Of a stretch of 64,000 nt of DNA, positions 54,970 through 62,573 are shown piece by piece. Source of the DNA: Amycolatopsis alba DSM 44262 (GTDB lineage: Bacteria > Actinomycetota > Actinomycetes > Mycobacteriales > Pseudonocardiaceae); NCBI RefSeq assembly GCF_000384215.1, contig NZ_KB913032.1:1203021-1267020 (forward strand), read 5' to 3'. Under the pieces are notes generated by a model that saw only the letters and a list, made by a program, of their open reading frames with translations, did no database searches and was not told where the DNA came from. Both the position numbers and the translations under genes were made by a program. The stretch's first letter is position 1; the number at the start of each line of letters is the position of its first letter.

Positions 54970-55959
54970 TCACGTCAGCTGATGCATCGGCCGCGGCACC
55001 CTGAGCGAAAGCGCCGAACCGGCGGCCACGACGGCGAGGATCCCGGCGCCCGCGACCAGCGTCCAGAAGTCGGGGTGCACGATGGACTGCCCCCGCTGTG
55101 CCTGCCAGGTGAGCAGCGCCAGCAACCCCGCGAAGCCTGCCGAAGCGGTCCTCACCAGATTCCGCCGCACTAATTCCGATTCGAGCACGGGATATCGCCG
55201 GGCGAGCTTGAGCAGACCGAAAGCGACCAGGGGCAGCACCTGGATCGCGTGGATCCCGAAGAAATGCGGGATCCGCATGTCCCCGCCCACCGTGCTCCAG
55301 CCCACCACCGGCAGCCCAGGGCCACCGTCGGGCACCCCTACGGCGTGGGCTCCGACGATCGACGGCCGTTCGCCGGAGCGGAACTGGGCGCTCTGCTGTT
55401 CGTTCGGCCCGAACATCATCAGCGCGATCCCGATGCCCGCGACCGACAGCGCGGCGCCCGCTCGTAACGCAGAGTTCATCGCCCGGTCAGGAAGACGCTG
55501 GAACAGCAGGAGAACGGCGATCGCAGCGGTCGCGGCCCAGCCGGTGAAGGCGCCGTTCGCGACCATGTTGTTGATCCACTGGTCGGCCGGGGTCTCCTGG
55601 TTGAAGTGGAGGGTCCGGCCGCGGACGGCGATCTGCCAGAACAGCAGCGCCATGTCCATGCCCAGGCCGACCGCGAACACCGTCCCGAGCCACCAGCCGA
55701 GCCGCTTGCCCCTGGTCAGCTGTCCGATCAGCCAGGCCAGTGTCACCGCGTAGAGCCCCACGGAAATCGTGAACTTGAGGGGCTTGAGCCAAATGGGCGC
55801 GTTCACAAGGCTGCGATCGTCGAAAACGAGGCCGCCGAGCGCGATCACCCCGAGAGCCGCCATCGCCGCCGCCAAGATCATCAGCGGGCGATGCAGTACT
55901 GTCCTGGATCCCTTGTCCACCATGGATTTGAGGGTGCCGGTGAGCTCCTCATCGGACAC
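54970..55959 (-). CDS. Integral membrane protein, about eight TM helices
   Basis: 329 residues from GTG 55959, preceded by GGGGGAG at good spacing; an in-frame start at 56085 would add a low-quality extension. Hydrophobic helices at about 26-46, 58-80, 90-112, 140-160, 172-192, 235-255, 270-290 and 300-320. HFFGIHAIQVLPL and DMALLFWQIAVRGRTLHFNQ are notable polar-in-membrane segments. Not recognised; divergent from the esx operon. Confidence 0.75.
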   Translation of the reverse strand: MSDEELTGTLKSMVDKGSRTVLHRPLMILAAAMAALGVIALGGLVFDDRSLVNAPIWLKPLKFTISVGLYAVTLAWLIGQLTRGKRLGWWLGTVFAVGLGMDMALLFWQIAVRGRTLHFNQETPADQWINNMVANGAFTGWAATAAIAVLLLFQRLPDRAMNSALRAGAALSVAGIGIALMMFGPNEQQSAQFRSGERPSIVGAHAVGVPDGGPGLPVVGWSTVGGDMRIPHFFGIHAIQVLPLVAFGLLKLARRYPVLESELVRRNLVRTASAGFAGLLALLTWQAQRGQSIVHPDFWTLVAGAGILAVVAAGSALSLRVPRPMHQLT

Positions 55960-56153
55960 TGGCGTACTCCCCCGGATCGACGGTAGGGAAGGCCCTACCT
56001 CCGACCTGTGGGTAATAGTGCCGTCACCGTGACCGGCAGTTGTGCCGTTTGACCGCACTCCTGTCTTTTCTAGCGTGTCCTTCACAAGAGCAGACAGGGC
56101 GTCCCCTGGTGCTCACCGGGATTTCCAGCGAGATGAGAGGAGGTGGCCCATCA
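55960..56153. promoter_or_regulatory. esx operon upstream region
   Basis: 194 bp between divergent genes. AGAGGAGG (56135-56142) is the likely ribosome-binding site for the first esx gene. TAGCGT near 56073 could be a -10. No palindromic operator seen. Confidence 0.35.
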
Positions 56154-56495
56154 ATGACCGGTACGGGATATCAGGCAGACGCAGCTGCGATGGCGCGCGC
56201 CGTCCAGGGGTTCGAGGAAACCGCGTCGAACGCCAAGACCACGATGGCCAGCTTGGAGAGCGAGCTGACCCAGACCCTGCACAACTACAAGGGTGACCAG
56301 GCGGTCGCGTTCTGGGACCTGCAGCGCCGTCTGCAGGAGAAGATGACCGTCGCCGTGAACGAGCTCAACACGATGTCCCGCCTCGTTCACGAGAGCAACC
56401 GGAACTACAACTCCGGTGACGAGCAGGTCCGGGAAAGCCTGACCGGGGTAGCCGGAACCGTCGACCAGACCGTGATCCACCGGCTGAACCCCTGA
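56154..56495 (+). CDS. WXG100-like Esx protein (first of pair)
   Basis: 113 residues, two long helices separated by a turn at about 47-52. The turn reads NYKGDQAVAFWDLQ: the WXG tryptophan is Tyr and a Trp follows later. Secreted with the partner encoded 21 bp downstream as an EsxB/EsxA-type heterodimer, recognised by EccC. C-terminal part ends with HRLNP rather than a clear YxxxD/E export motif, although NYNSGDE precedes it. Confidence 0.82.
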   Translation: MTGTGYQADAAAMARAVQGFEETASNAKTTMASLESELTQTLHNYKGDQAVAFWDLQRRLQEKMTVAVNELNTMSRLVHESNRNYNSGDEQVRESLTGVAGTVDQTVIHRLNP

Positions 56496-56516
56496 TCCGC
56501 GAGAGGACCACCAATC

Positions 56517-56819
56517 ATGGCTGACGTCGTCGAAATCAACTTCGCCGCGCTGCAGCACAGCTCGGCCTCGCTGGCCGCCAAGGCCAAGGCGCTCACTTCT
56601 CAGCTCGAACAGCTGCACACCAACCTGCAGCCGATCACCCAGACCTGGTACGCCTCCGGCAGCTCCGCCGGTGAGGCCGCTCGTGCGTCTGAAACCCGCC
56701 TGCGCCAGGCCACCGCGGACATCGTGGCGATCGTCGCGCAGTTCGGTGGCAAGGTCGGCGACGCCCACGATCTCCAGCACAGCCTGGAGAACCGCAACCA
56801 GGGCCTGTTCGCCGGCTGA
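56517..56819 (+). CDS. WXG100-like Esx protein (second of pair)
   Basis: 100 residues, the standard Esx length. Helix-turn-helix hairpin, turn TWYASGSSAGEAARAS, so the Gly comes four after Trp (WYASG) instead of two. Likely heterodimer partner of the preceding gene product. RGAGAGGACC-type ribosome-binding site upstream. Confidence 0.85.
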   Translation: MADVVEINFAALQHSSASLAAKAKALTSQLEQLHTNLQPITQTWYASGSSAGEAARASETRLRQATADIVAIVAQFGGKVGDAHDLQHSLENRNQGLFAG

Positions 56820-56928
56820 TCCCCATCCGTCGGCCGGCCGGTGCTTTCACCCCCCTCGGCACCGGCCGGCCGGCTTTGCGCGTAGTCGTCCTTTGTTGGC
56901 ATGGCCGATCACGAGAGAGCCGGGATCA

Positions 56929-57333
56929 ATGCAAGACCAGTCGTACTACGTCCATCTGGAATCACTGAAGGACTTCGTGCGGGAACTGGAGACCCAGATC
57001 CATGCGATGTCCAAGCCGAACGACTTCCTGCTGACCCTGAGCGAGCACCCGCTGTTGTTCGGCGAGTTCGGGGAGGCGGGTTCCTTGAACAAGGCGCACC
57101 AGGCGGCCGTCGCCGAGATGCAGGGGCTGCTGGACCAGGTCAAGGGCGCGATCACCTTCGCGCAGGACGTCACCACGACCGTCGCGGACGGCTATGCCGC
57201 GGCCGATGACTCGGTCGCGGGCGACATGAACCACTCCAGCCAGCAGACCGGGCTGCTCGATCCGCTGCTCAACGTCCTCGGCGGCGTGCTGGGTGGCAAC
57301 AGCGGCTCGAACGGCGGGGGGAACAAGGGATGA
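56929..57333 (+). CDS. Helical ESX-associated protein
   Basis: 134 residues from ATG 56929. Two-helix WXG-superfamily-like core (MQDQSYYVHLESLKDFVREL; NKAHQAAVAEMQGLLDQVKG), then a Gly/Asn-rich tail. No WXG motif. Sits between the Esx pair and the PPE-like gene and overlaps the latter (ATGA). Probably a co-secreted subunit or pairing partner of the next protein. Confidence 0.75.
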   Translation: MQDQSYYVHLESLKDFVRELETQIHAMSKPNDFLLTLSEHPLLFGEFGEAGSLNKAHQAAVAEMQGLLDQVKGAITFAQDVTTTVADGYAAADDSVAGDMNHSSQQTGLLDPLLNVLGGVLGGNSGSNGGGNKG

Positions 57334-58637
57334 CCGACACCGCGCACACGAACTTCGCCGCGTACTCCCACCAGCAGCTCTACGCGATGCTGCAGGCGGG
57401 CGACCCCAACACGGCACGCCACGCGGCCCACAAGTGGCAGTCCACCGGCTCCGGCCTGTTCGAACAGGCCGAGAACCTGACCGGCGAGCTGAAGGACTTC
57501 TCCGGCAGCTGGACCGGTGGCGCCGCCGACAAGTACCACACGATGATCACCGACCTGGTCGGCGGAATCCGCAAGGTCGCCCAGACCGCGAACGCGATGA
57601 ACCACCTCCTCGAGGACGCGGCGGACGCGCTGGTGAAAGCCAAGAAGGAGATGCCGCCGCCGGTCGCGGTGCCGGACTGTTCTCCCGCCGACGTCGCCCT
57701 GGCGGTCAACCCGCCTCTGCTGCCCCCGGACTCGTCGCCTGCGACGATCATCAACGCCGCCCAGCAGCGGCAGCAGGCCATCGCGAACGTCGAAGCGCAG
57801 CAGCAGGCCGCGGGTGCGGCCAGCGCGGCGCACAGCAAGGCGATCGTGGTGATGACCCAGCTCGCGGGCGAGTACTCGACGGCGGAGGAGTCCATTCCGG
57901 CATCGCCGAACGCCGTCACCCCGCCGCCGGTCACCGGCGGCGGCTCGGCTCCGGGTGGCGGCTCCGTCGGCAACAACATCGGCGGAACGCCGGGTGTCGG
58001 CGTGCTGCCGGGCGACAACACGCACCCGTTGCCGTCTGACGGCTCCACCCCGCCCACCACCGGGCAGCCCGGCCAGCCTCCGAAGTCGAACCCGTTGTTC
58101 GGCGACATGTTCACCGCCGGTCTCGCGGCGGCTTCGGCCGCCGCGTTCGGCCGGTTCGGCTCGATCATGCCGCGCGTTCCGGGGTGGGCCAACGGCAAGA
58201 ACCCGAACGAAGGCAAGGACAAGAACGGCGAGCCCGTCGGCGGCGGTGCCGGTGCGGCAGGCGCGACCGCGGGTGGCGCGGGCGGCGGCATCCCGATCGG
58301 CGGTGGCGGGGCTCCGTCGCTGGACGGCGGCGCGATCGGCGGCGGCGGGGTCTCCGGGCCCGGCGAAGTGCCCGCCGCGTTCTCCGGTCTGGCAGGCGAC
58401 GGCGGCTCGGGCAGCGCGATGAGCGGGCTGGCGGGCGGCGCGGCCGGTGCCGCGGGCGCGGCGGCGGCCAAGGGCGCGATGCCGATGATGCCCATGATGC
58501 CGATGGGCATGGGCGCGGGCGGCGACATGGGCTCCGGACGACGGATCCCGCCGTGGCTCGTGGAGACCGAGAACGTCTGGGGTCAGTCGTCCCCGGTCGC
58601 TCCGGCCGTGCTCGGCGAAGAACCCGAACAGTACTGA
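57330..58637 (+). CDS. Large WXG/PPE-like ESX substrate
   Basis: 435 residues. N-terminal helical domain (about 1-190) with turn SWTGGAADKYHTM, a Pro/Gly-rich stretch, a hydrophobic segment near 255-270, a long Gly/Ala-rich region (about 300-410) and the conserved-looking C-terminus RIPPWLVETENVWG...GEEPEQY. The end-motif occurs in actinobacterial PPE-like ESX proteins. Likely secreted with the preceding protein, like a PE-PPE pair; no EspG gene is present. Confidence 0.82.
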   Translation: MTDTAHTNFAAYSHQQLYAMLQAGDPNTARHAAHKWQSTGSGLFEQAENLTGELKDFSGSWTGGAADKYHTMITDLVGGIRKVAQTANAMNHLLEDAADALVKAKKEMPPPVAVPDCSPADVALAVNPPLLPPDSSPATIINAAQQRQQAIANVEAQQQAAGAASAAHSKAIVVMTQLAGEYSTAEESIPASPNAVTPPPVTGGGSAPGGGSVGNNIGGTPGVGVLPGDNTHPLPSDGSTPPTTGQPGQPPKSNPLFGDMFTAGLAAASAAAFGRFGSIMPRVPGWANGKNPNEGKDKNGEPVGGGAGAAGATAGGAGGGIPIGGGGAPSLDGGAIGGGGVSGPGEVPAAFSGLAGDGGSGSAMSGLAGGAAGAAGAAAAKGAMPMMPMMPMGMGAGGDMGSGRRIPPWLVETENVWGQSSPVAPAVLGEEPEQY

Positions 58638-58665
58638 TTCCCCCTGAAATCGGAGAGGCGGCTCG

Positions 58666-60015
58666 GTGATGGCATCCAGTGCGGGCGGTTACCGAGTCGC
58701 CCCCGCCAGGCTCGAAGCGGCGGCGGCGGAACTCGAACAGCGGGCCGGCGTACTCAAAATCGCGCAGACCGCGCTGGCGGGTGAGAACGTCCCCGCCACC
58801 GCGTTCGGCCAGGTTTCCGCGTCCAGCGCGGCTTCGGCGACGTACACGAAGACGATCAAGGACGTCGCGGGCAAACTCGACGGCCAGATCACCAAAGCGA
58901 CCGTGATCCACCAGGGCCTGACGGCGGCGGGCGGCGGCTACCGGCGCGCCGACGTCCAGGTCGCCGCGTCATACCGGGCGCTGATGCCGGAGAACCCGTT
59001 GCCCAAGGCCGGGAACCCGGCGGGCGTCGGCGGCGCGGCCGACACCGGGCAGTGGGCGACCGCGATCGCGGAGAACCGCACGAAGGTCTCCGACGCGCTG
59101 ACGTCGGAACGCGAGCGGCTCGCGAACCTCCTGGCGAACGGCGGCAAAGCCGACGACATCGCGAACGCGCGCACCAGGATCGCGCTGTACGAGGACATCC
59201 TCGCCAACGACCGGCAGATCCTGCGGTTCGATCCGTCCGGCAACGGGCGCATCGCCGAACTCGTCGGCCGGATCGAGCCGGGCACCCGCAACGTCGGCCT
59301 TTTCGTCCCCGGCGTCAACACCTCGTTCCAGAATTTCCAGAGCTACGCCGACCTCGGCAAGAGCCTGGTCGCCGCGGACGCCACCGGGCGGACCGCGATG
59401 GTCGTCTGGGCCGACGGGGTCTTCCCCCAGAACGTCGTCATCGAAGGACCGGCCGCGCACTACGCGCAGACGATGGCGCCCGATCTCAAGGCGTTCGGCG
59501 ACGAGCTGCGCGGCCAGATCGACAGCCACGCCGGTCCGGGCGTCGTGGTCACCGCCGTCGGGCACAGCTACGGCGGCGCGACCGTGGGACTCGCGGAGCA
59601 GCTCGGGCTCAAGGCCGACCAGGTGCTGCACGTCGAGTCCGCGGGCATGGGGCACGGGATCTGGAGCCCGAGCGATCTGCCTGCCAGCCAGGCCGGTGTG
59701 CAGCGCTACTCCATGACGGCCCCCTTCGACCCGATCGTGGTCGCGCAGGGCAACGCGGGCCTCTTCGAATGGCTCGGCGCCGGGCACGGAGCGGACCCCG
59801 ACCGCTTCCCCGGCGTCGTCGAACTGGAAACCGGTCGCGACGCGAACGGCGATCTGCAGTGGGGCTTCGATTCCCACAGCGGCGTGCTCAAGCCGGGTTC
59901 GGATTCGTGGAACAACATCTACGGTGTGATCACGGGCGGACCGCTCACGCACGAAGGCTTCACGAGCGGCTCGCTGGGCGAGATGGTCGTCGAGGGCGTC
60001 GGCCGGGGTTTGTGA
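58666..60015 (+). CDS. DUF1023-type alpha/beta hydrolase with WXG-like N-terminus
   Basis: 449 residues (GTG 58666; ATG 58669 also in frame, GGAGAGG upstream). Helical N-terminal domain (about 1-110) suited to ESX export, then an alpha/beta hydrolase: FVPGVNTSFQNF, nucleophile Ser in AVGHSYGGATVGLA (about 300), an acidic residue after TAPFDPIV and a late His in FDSHSG. Possible lipase or esterase effector. The next gene encodes a small protein that could be its inhibitor. Confidence 0.85.
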   Translation: MMASSAGGYRVAPARLEAAAAELEQRAGVLKIAQTALAGENVPATAFGQVSASSAASATYTKTIKDVAGKLDGQITKATVIHQGLTAAGGGYRRADVQVAASYRALMPENPLPKAGNPAGVGGAADTGQWATAIAENRTKVSDALTSERERLANLLANGGKADDIANARTRIALYEDILANDRQILRFDPSGNGRIAELVGRIEPGTRNVGLFVPGVNTSFQNFQSYADLGKSLVAADATGRTAMVVWADGVFPQNVVIEGPAAHYAQTMAPDLKAFGDELRGQIDSHAGPGVVVTAVGHSYGGATVGLAEQLGLKADQVLHVESAGMGHGIWSPSDLPASQAGVQRYSMTAPFDPIVVAQGNAGLFEWLGAGHGADPDRFPGVVELETGRDANGDLQWGFDSHSGVLKPGSDSWNNIYGVITGGPLTHEGFTSGSLGEMVVEGVGRGL

Positions 60016-60025
60016 GGAGCACCAG

Positions 60026-60403
60026 ATGATCACCAGGAACACCGAGCTCGACTCGCGGGCCGAGGATCTGACAGCGGTCATCGACGGCGTCGCGGGCACC
60101 TTCGGCAGCACCGCGGAGCGCACCGTCGAAGGCGAACTGGACTGCGACCCGACCCAGCCGGGCCGATTGCTCTGCTGGCAGTACGGCCTCCGGGTGGACG
60201 ACGCGTCCGACGCGGTCCGCAAACTCGTCGACGTCGTGCTGCCACTGCTGGAAAGCCAGGGCTGGCGGGCACGCGACCGCAGCAACCCGCGCGAGCTGAT
60301 CGCGCAGTTCAGCCGTGACGGCGCCGACTTCAACGTGCATGTCTCCCGCGCCGGCGACGGCGTGGCCATCGTGGGCTCGACGGCCTGCGTATCCGTCCCC
60401 TAG
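60026..60403 (+). CDS. Small protein downstream of hydrolase, candidate immunity factor
   Basis: 125 residues, ten bases after the hydrolase stop, GAGGAGCACC ribosome-binding site. Alpha/beta composition (TELDSRAEDLTAVIDGVAGTF; LLESQGWRARDRSN; DFNVHVSRAGDGVAIVGST). No signal peptide. No family recognised. Adjacency to a putative effector suggests immunity or chaperone function; untested. Confidence 0.7.
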   Translation: MITRNTELDSRAEDLTAVIDGVAGTFGSTAERTVEGELDCDPTQPGRLLCWQYGLRVDDASDAVRKLVDVVLPLLESQGWRARDRSNPRELIAQFSRDGADFNVHVSRAGDGVAIVGSTACVSVP

Positions 60404-60424
60404 AACTCCGGGGGTCGCAAAAGA

Positions 60425-60474
60425 CCTCGTGAGTGGCAGTGGTGTCCCCCAGTACACCGCTGCCGCTCACGAGG
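60425..60474. terminator. 21-bp hairpin overlapping mycP stop
   Basis: Arms 60425-60445 and 60454-60474, fully paired with two G-U pairs; 8-nt loop. Shares the TCGTGAGTGGC word with repeats near 17204 and 19052. Contains the mycP stop codon. Confidence 0.7.
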
Positions 60475-61636
60475 CGCGAAATCGCGAAGGCCGCCAGCCT
60501 CGGCGCTTGCCGCGCCGGACCGTGGCCACCACCACTCCCGCCGCGATGGCGACGGCCACCCCGACGATGGCGAGCACGCCGGAAACCTTGTCGGATCCCG
60601 CGCGGGCGGGTGCCGCCGCGGGGACGACGAAGGTGTCCGGGCCGACGCTCGGCGGTCCTCCCGGACCGGGCGTCCCGGCCGGGATCGCGGCGGAAACGGC
60701 GGCGTAGGCGTCGATCGCGCCCCAGCCCCGCCGGGGATCGTGCCCGCCGCTCGGGCCGCGCCGCGCGGTCAGCGTCAGCCGGGCGACGATCTGCTCGGGC
60801 GACAACTCGGGGTGATACGCGCGCACGAGCGCCGCGACGCCCGCCACATGCGCGGCGGCCAGGCTGGGATCGCTCACCGGCCACCGGTGCGCCACGGTGC
60901 CGCCCGCGCCCGCGGACGTGCTGACCAGTTCGGCTCCGGGCGCGGAAATCCCCACGTAGGAACCGGATTCCGTCTGTACCGCTTCGCCCGCCTGATTGGT
61001 CGAACCCACGGCGAGCACGCCGGGTGTCGCGGTCGGGTAGGACGTCTGCCCCTGCTGCGTCCCCGCGGCGGGAGAGACGATCAGCGCGCCTTTCTCCTTG
61101 GCGCGCGAAACGGCGCCGCCGAGCGCGGGGCTGTCGGAAGCGGCCGGGACGGCGATCAGGATGATCCCGGCGCCGCGGTTCAGCGCGGTTTCGATGGCGC
61201 CCGCGAGCTGCGCGGGATCGCCTCCGCCGTTCACCTGGGTGTAGCGGATCGGCAGGATCTTGGCGCCGGGCGCGATCCCGACGAATGTCGTGGACGGATC
61301 CGGCTGCGCGCCGACGATCCCGGCGGCGATCGTGCCCCGGCCGTCGCAGTCGTCGGACTGCGTGCCCTGGCCACCGACGAGCTGACCGGACGCGAACTGG
61401 CCGTTGCTCCCGTCGACTCCGGTGCCGATCACCGCGATCAGCTGGCCGGTGCCGCGCGACAGCGGCCAGATCCGGGCGGGATCGATCAGCCGCTGTCCCC
61501 ACGGGACGGCCGCGGTGTAGGTGCCGGTCGGGTTCGCGCACTGCTCGGCGACCGCCGCCGACGGGACGGGAGCGCCGAGCAGAGCCACGACCGCCGCACT
61601 CCCCACAACGGCACTTTTACCGGCAAAGCCCACCAT
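60467..61636 (-). CDS. mycP: Mycosin-like ESX subtilase, catalytically degenerate
   Basis: 389 residues with signal peptide (1 to about 30), subtilase domain and C-terminal TM helix (352-373), the mycosin layout. Catalytic sites: Asp is Gly71 (AVIGTGVD instead of AVIDTGV), His is Arg100 (DCDGRGT instead of DGHGT), oxyanion Asn is Thr193 (AAGT), and GTS before the Ser is DPS with only Ser258 kept. Protease activity is therefore unlikely; a structural role in the ESX complex, as known for mycosins, remains possible. Confidence 0.88.
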   Translation of the reverse strand: MVGFAGKSAVVGSAAVVALLGAPVPSAAVAEQCANPTGTYTAAVPWGQRLIDPARIWPLSRGTGQLIAVIGTGVDGSNGQFASGQLVGGQGTQSDDCDGRGTIAAGIVGAQPDPSTTFVGIAPGAKILPIRYTQVNGGGDPAQLAGAIETALNRGAGIILIAVPAASDSPALGGAVSRAKEKGALIVSPAAGTQQGQTSYPTATPGVLAVGSTNQAGEAVQTESGSYVGISAPGAELVSTSAGAGGTVAHRWPVSDPSLAAAHVAGVAALVRAYHPELSPEQIVARLTLTARRGPSGGHDPRRGWGAIDAYAAVSAAIPAGTPGPGGPPSVGPDTFVVPAAAPARAGSDKVSGVLAIVGVAVAIAAGVVVATVRRGKRRGWRPSRFRAS

Positions 61637-61642
61637 TCCTCC

Positions 61643-61671
61643 AGAATTCCCTTGTCACACAAGGAAATTCT
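61643..61671. terminator. A+T-rich hairpin between nadC and mycP
   Basis: AGAATTCCCTTGT (61643-61655), CAC loop, ACAAGGAAATTCT (61659-61671), one mismatch. Follows the nadC stop on the minus strand, so probably ends the nad operon; it also sits just before the mycP start and could be an operator. Confidence 0.5.
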
Positions 61672-61682
61672 AGTGCCGAAGG

Positions 61683-62573
61683 TCAGCGCAGGTCCATCCC
61701 GAGGTCGAGCGCGGGTGAGGAATGGGTGAGCGCCCCGACGGCGAGGAAGTCCACACCGGACGCCGCGTACGCCCGCGCCGCGTCCAGCCGTAACCCACCG
61801 GAGGATTCCAGCCGGGTCTTCGGCGAAACCTCGTCGCGCCTGTCGACGGCTTTCGCGCACTCGTCCGGCGTGAAGTTGTCCAGCAGTACCTCGTCGGCTC
61901 CCGCGGCGAGCGCCTCTTCCAGTTGATCCAGGTCGTCGACCTCGACCTCGCAGTGCAGTTCGGGCGCGTGTTCGCGAGCGGCGGCGAGCGCGGCGGTCAC
62001 CGAACCCGCGGCGACCACGTGGTTGTCCTTGATCAGCACCGCGTCGCCGAGCCCGAGCCGGTGGTTCACCCCGCCGCCCGCGCGGACGGCGTACTTCTCC
62101 AGCAACCGCAGTCCGGGCAGGGTCTTGCGGGAATCCCTGACCCGGCAACCGGTTCCCTCCATCGCGGCCACCCAGGCGGCGGTCGCGGTGGCGATACCGG
62201 ACAGGTGACACAGCAGGTTCAGCGCGGTGCGTTCGGCGGTGAGCAGGCCACGCACCGGACCGCGGACGACCAGCGCGGGCTCGCCGGCGGTCAGCCGGTC
62301 ACCGTCGTCACGGGCGGCCAGGATCTCCAGGCCCGAACCGAGCACGACGTCGAACACCGCCAGCGCCACCGGGATCCCGGCGACCACACCGGCCGTCCTC
62401 GGTGTGAGTTCGGCGAGCGCGTTCGCGGACTCGGGCACGGTGGCGTTCGTCGTCGCGTCGGGCCCGTAGCGCAGGTCTTCGGCCAGCGCCGTGGTGACGA
62501 CGCGCCGCACATCGTCGACGTCGAGACCGTGCTCGGCCAGCGCCTTGGTGACCCACGGGGAGAATTCGGTCAT
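61683..62573 (-). CDS. nadC: Quinolinate phosphoribosyltransferase
   Basis: 296 residues. Decarboxylating phosphoribosylation of quinolinate to NaMN. Motifs RTALNLLCHLSGIATAT, RDSRKTLPGLRLLEKYAVRAGGG, HRLGLGDAVLIKDNH and VDFLAVGALTHSSPALDLG are complete. ATG overlaps the nadB stop (ATGA), so the nad genes form one operon; nadA is presumably upstream beyond the window. Confidence 0.97.
   Translation of the reverse strand: MTEFSPWVTKALAEHGLDVDDVRRVVTTALAEDLRYGPDATTNATVPESANALAELTPRTAGVVAGIPVALAVFDVVLGSGLEILAARDDGDRLTAGEPALVVRGPVRGLLTAERTALNLLCHLSGIATATAAWVAAMEGTGCRVRDSRKTLPGLRLLEKYAVRAGGGVNHRLGLGDAVLIKDNHVVAAGSVTAALAAAREHAPELHCEVEVDDLDQLEEALAAGADEVLLDNFTPDECAKAVDRRDEVSPKTRLESSGGLRLDAARAYAASGVDFLAVGALTHSSPALDLGMDLR

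Noticed and set aside
61643..61671. A+T-rich palindrome as an attachment site
   Set aside because: No integrase or duplicated copy in the window; fits a nadC terminator better.
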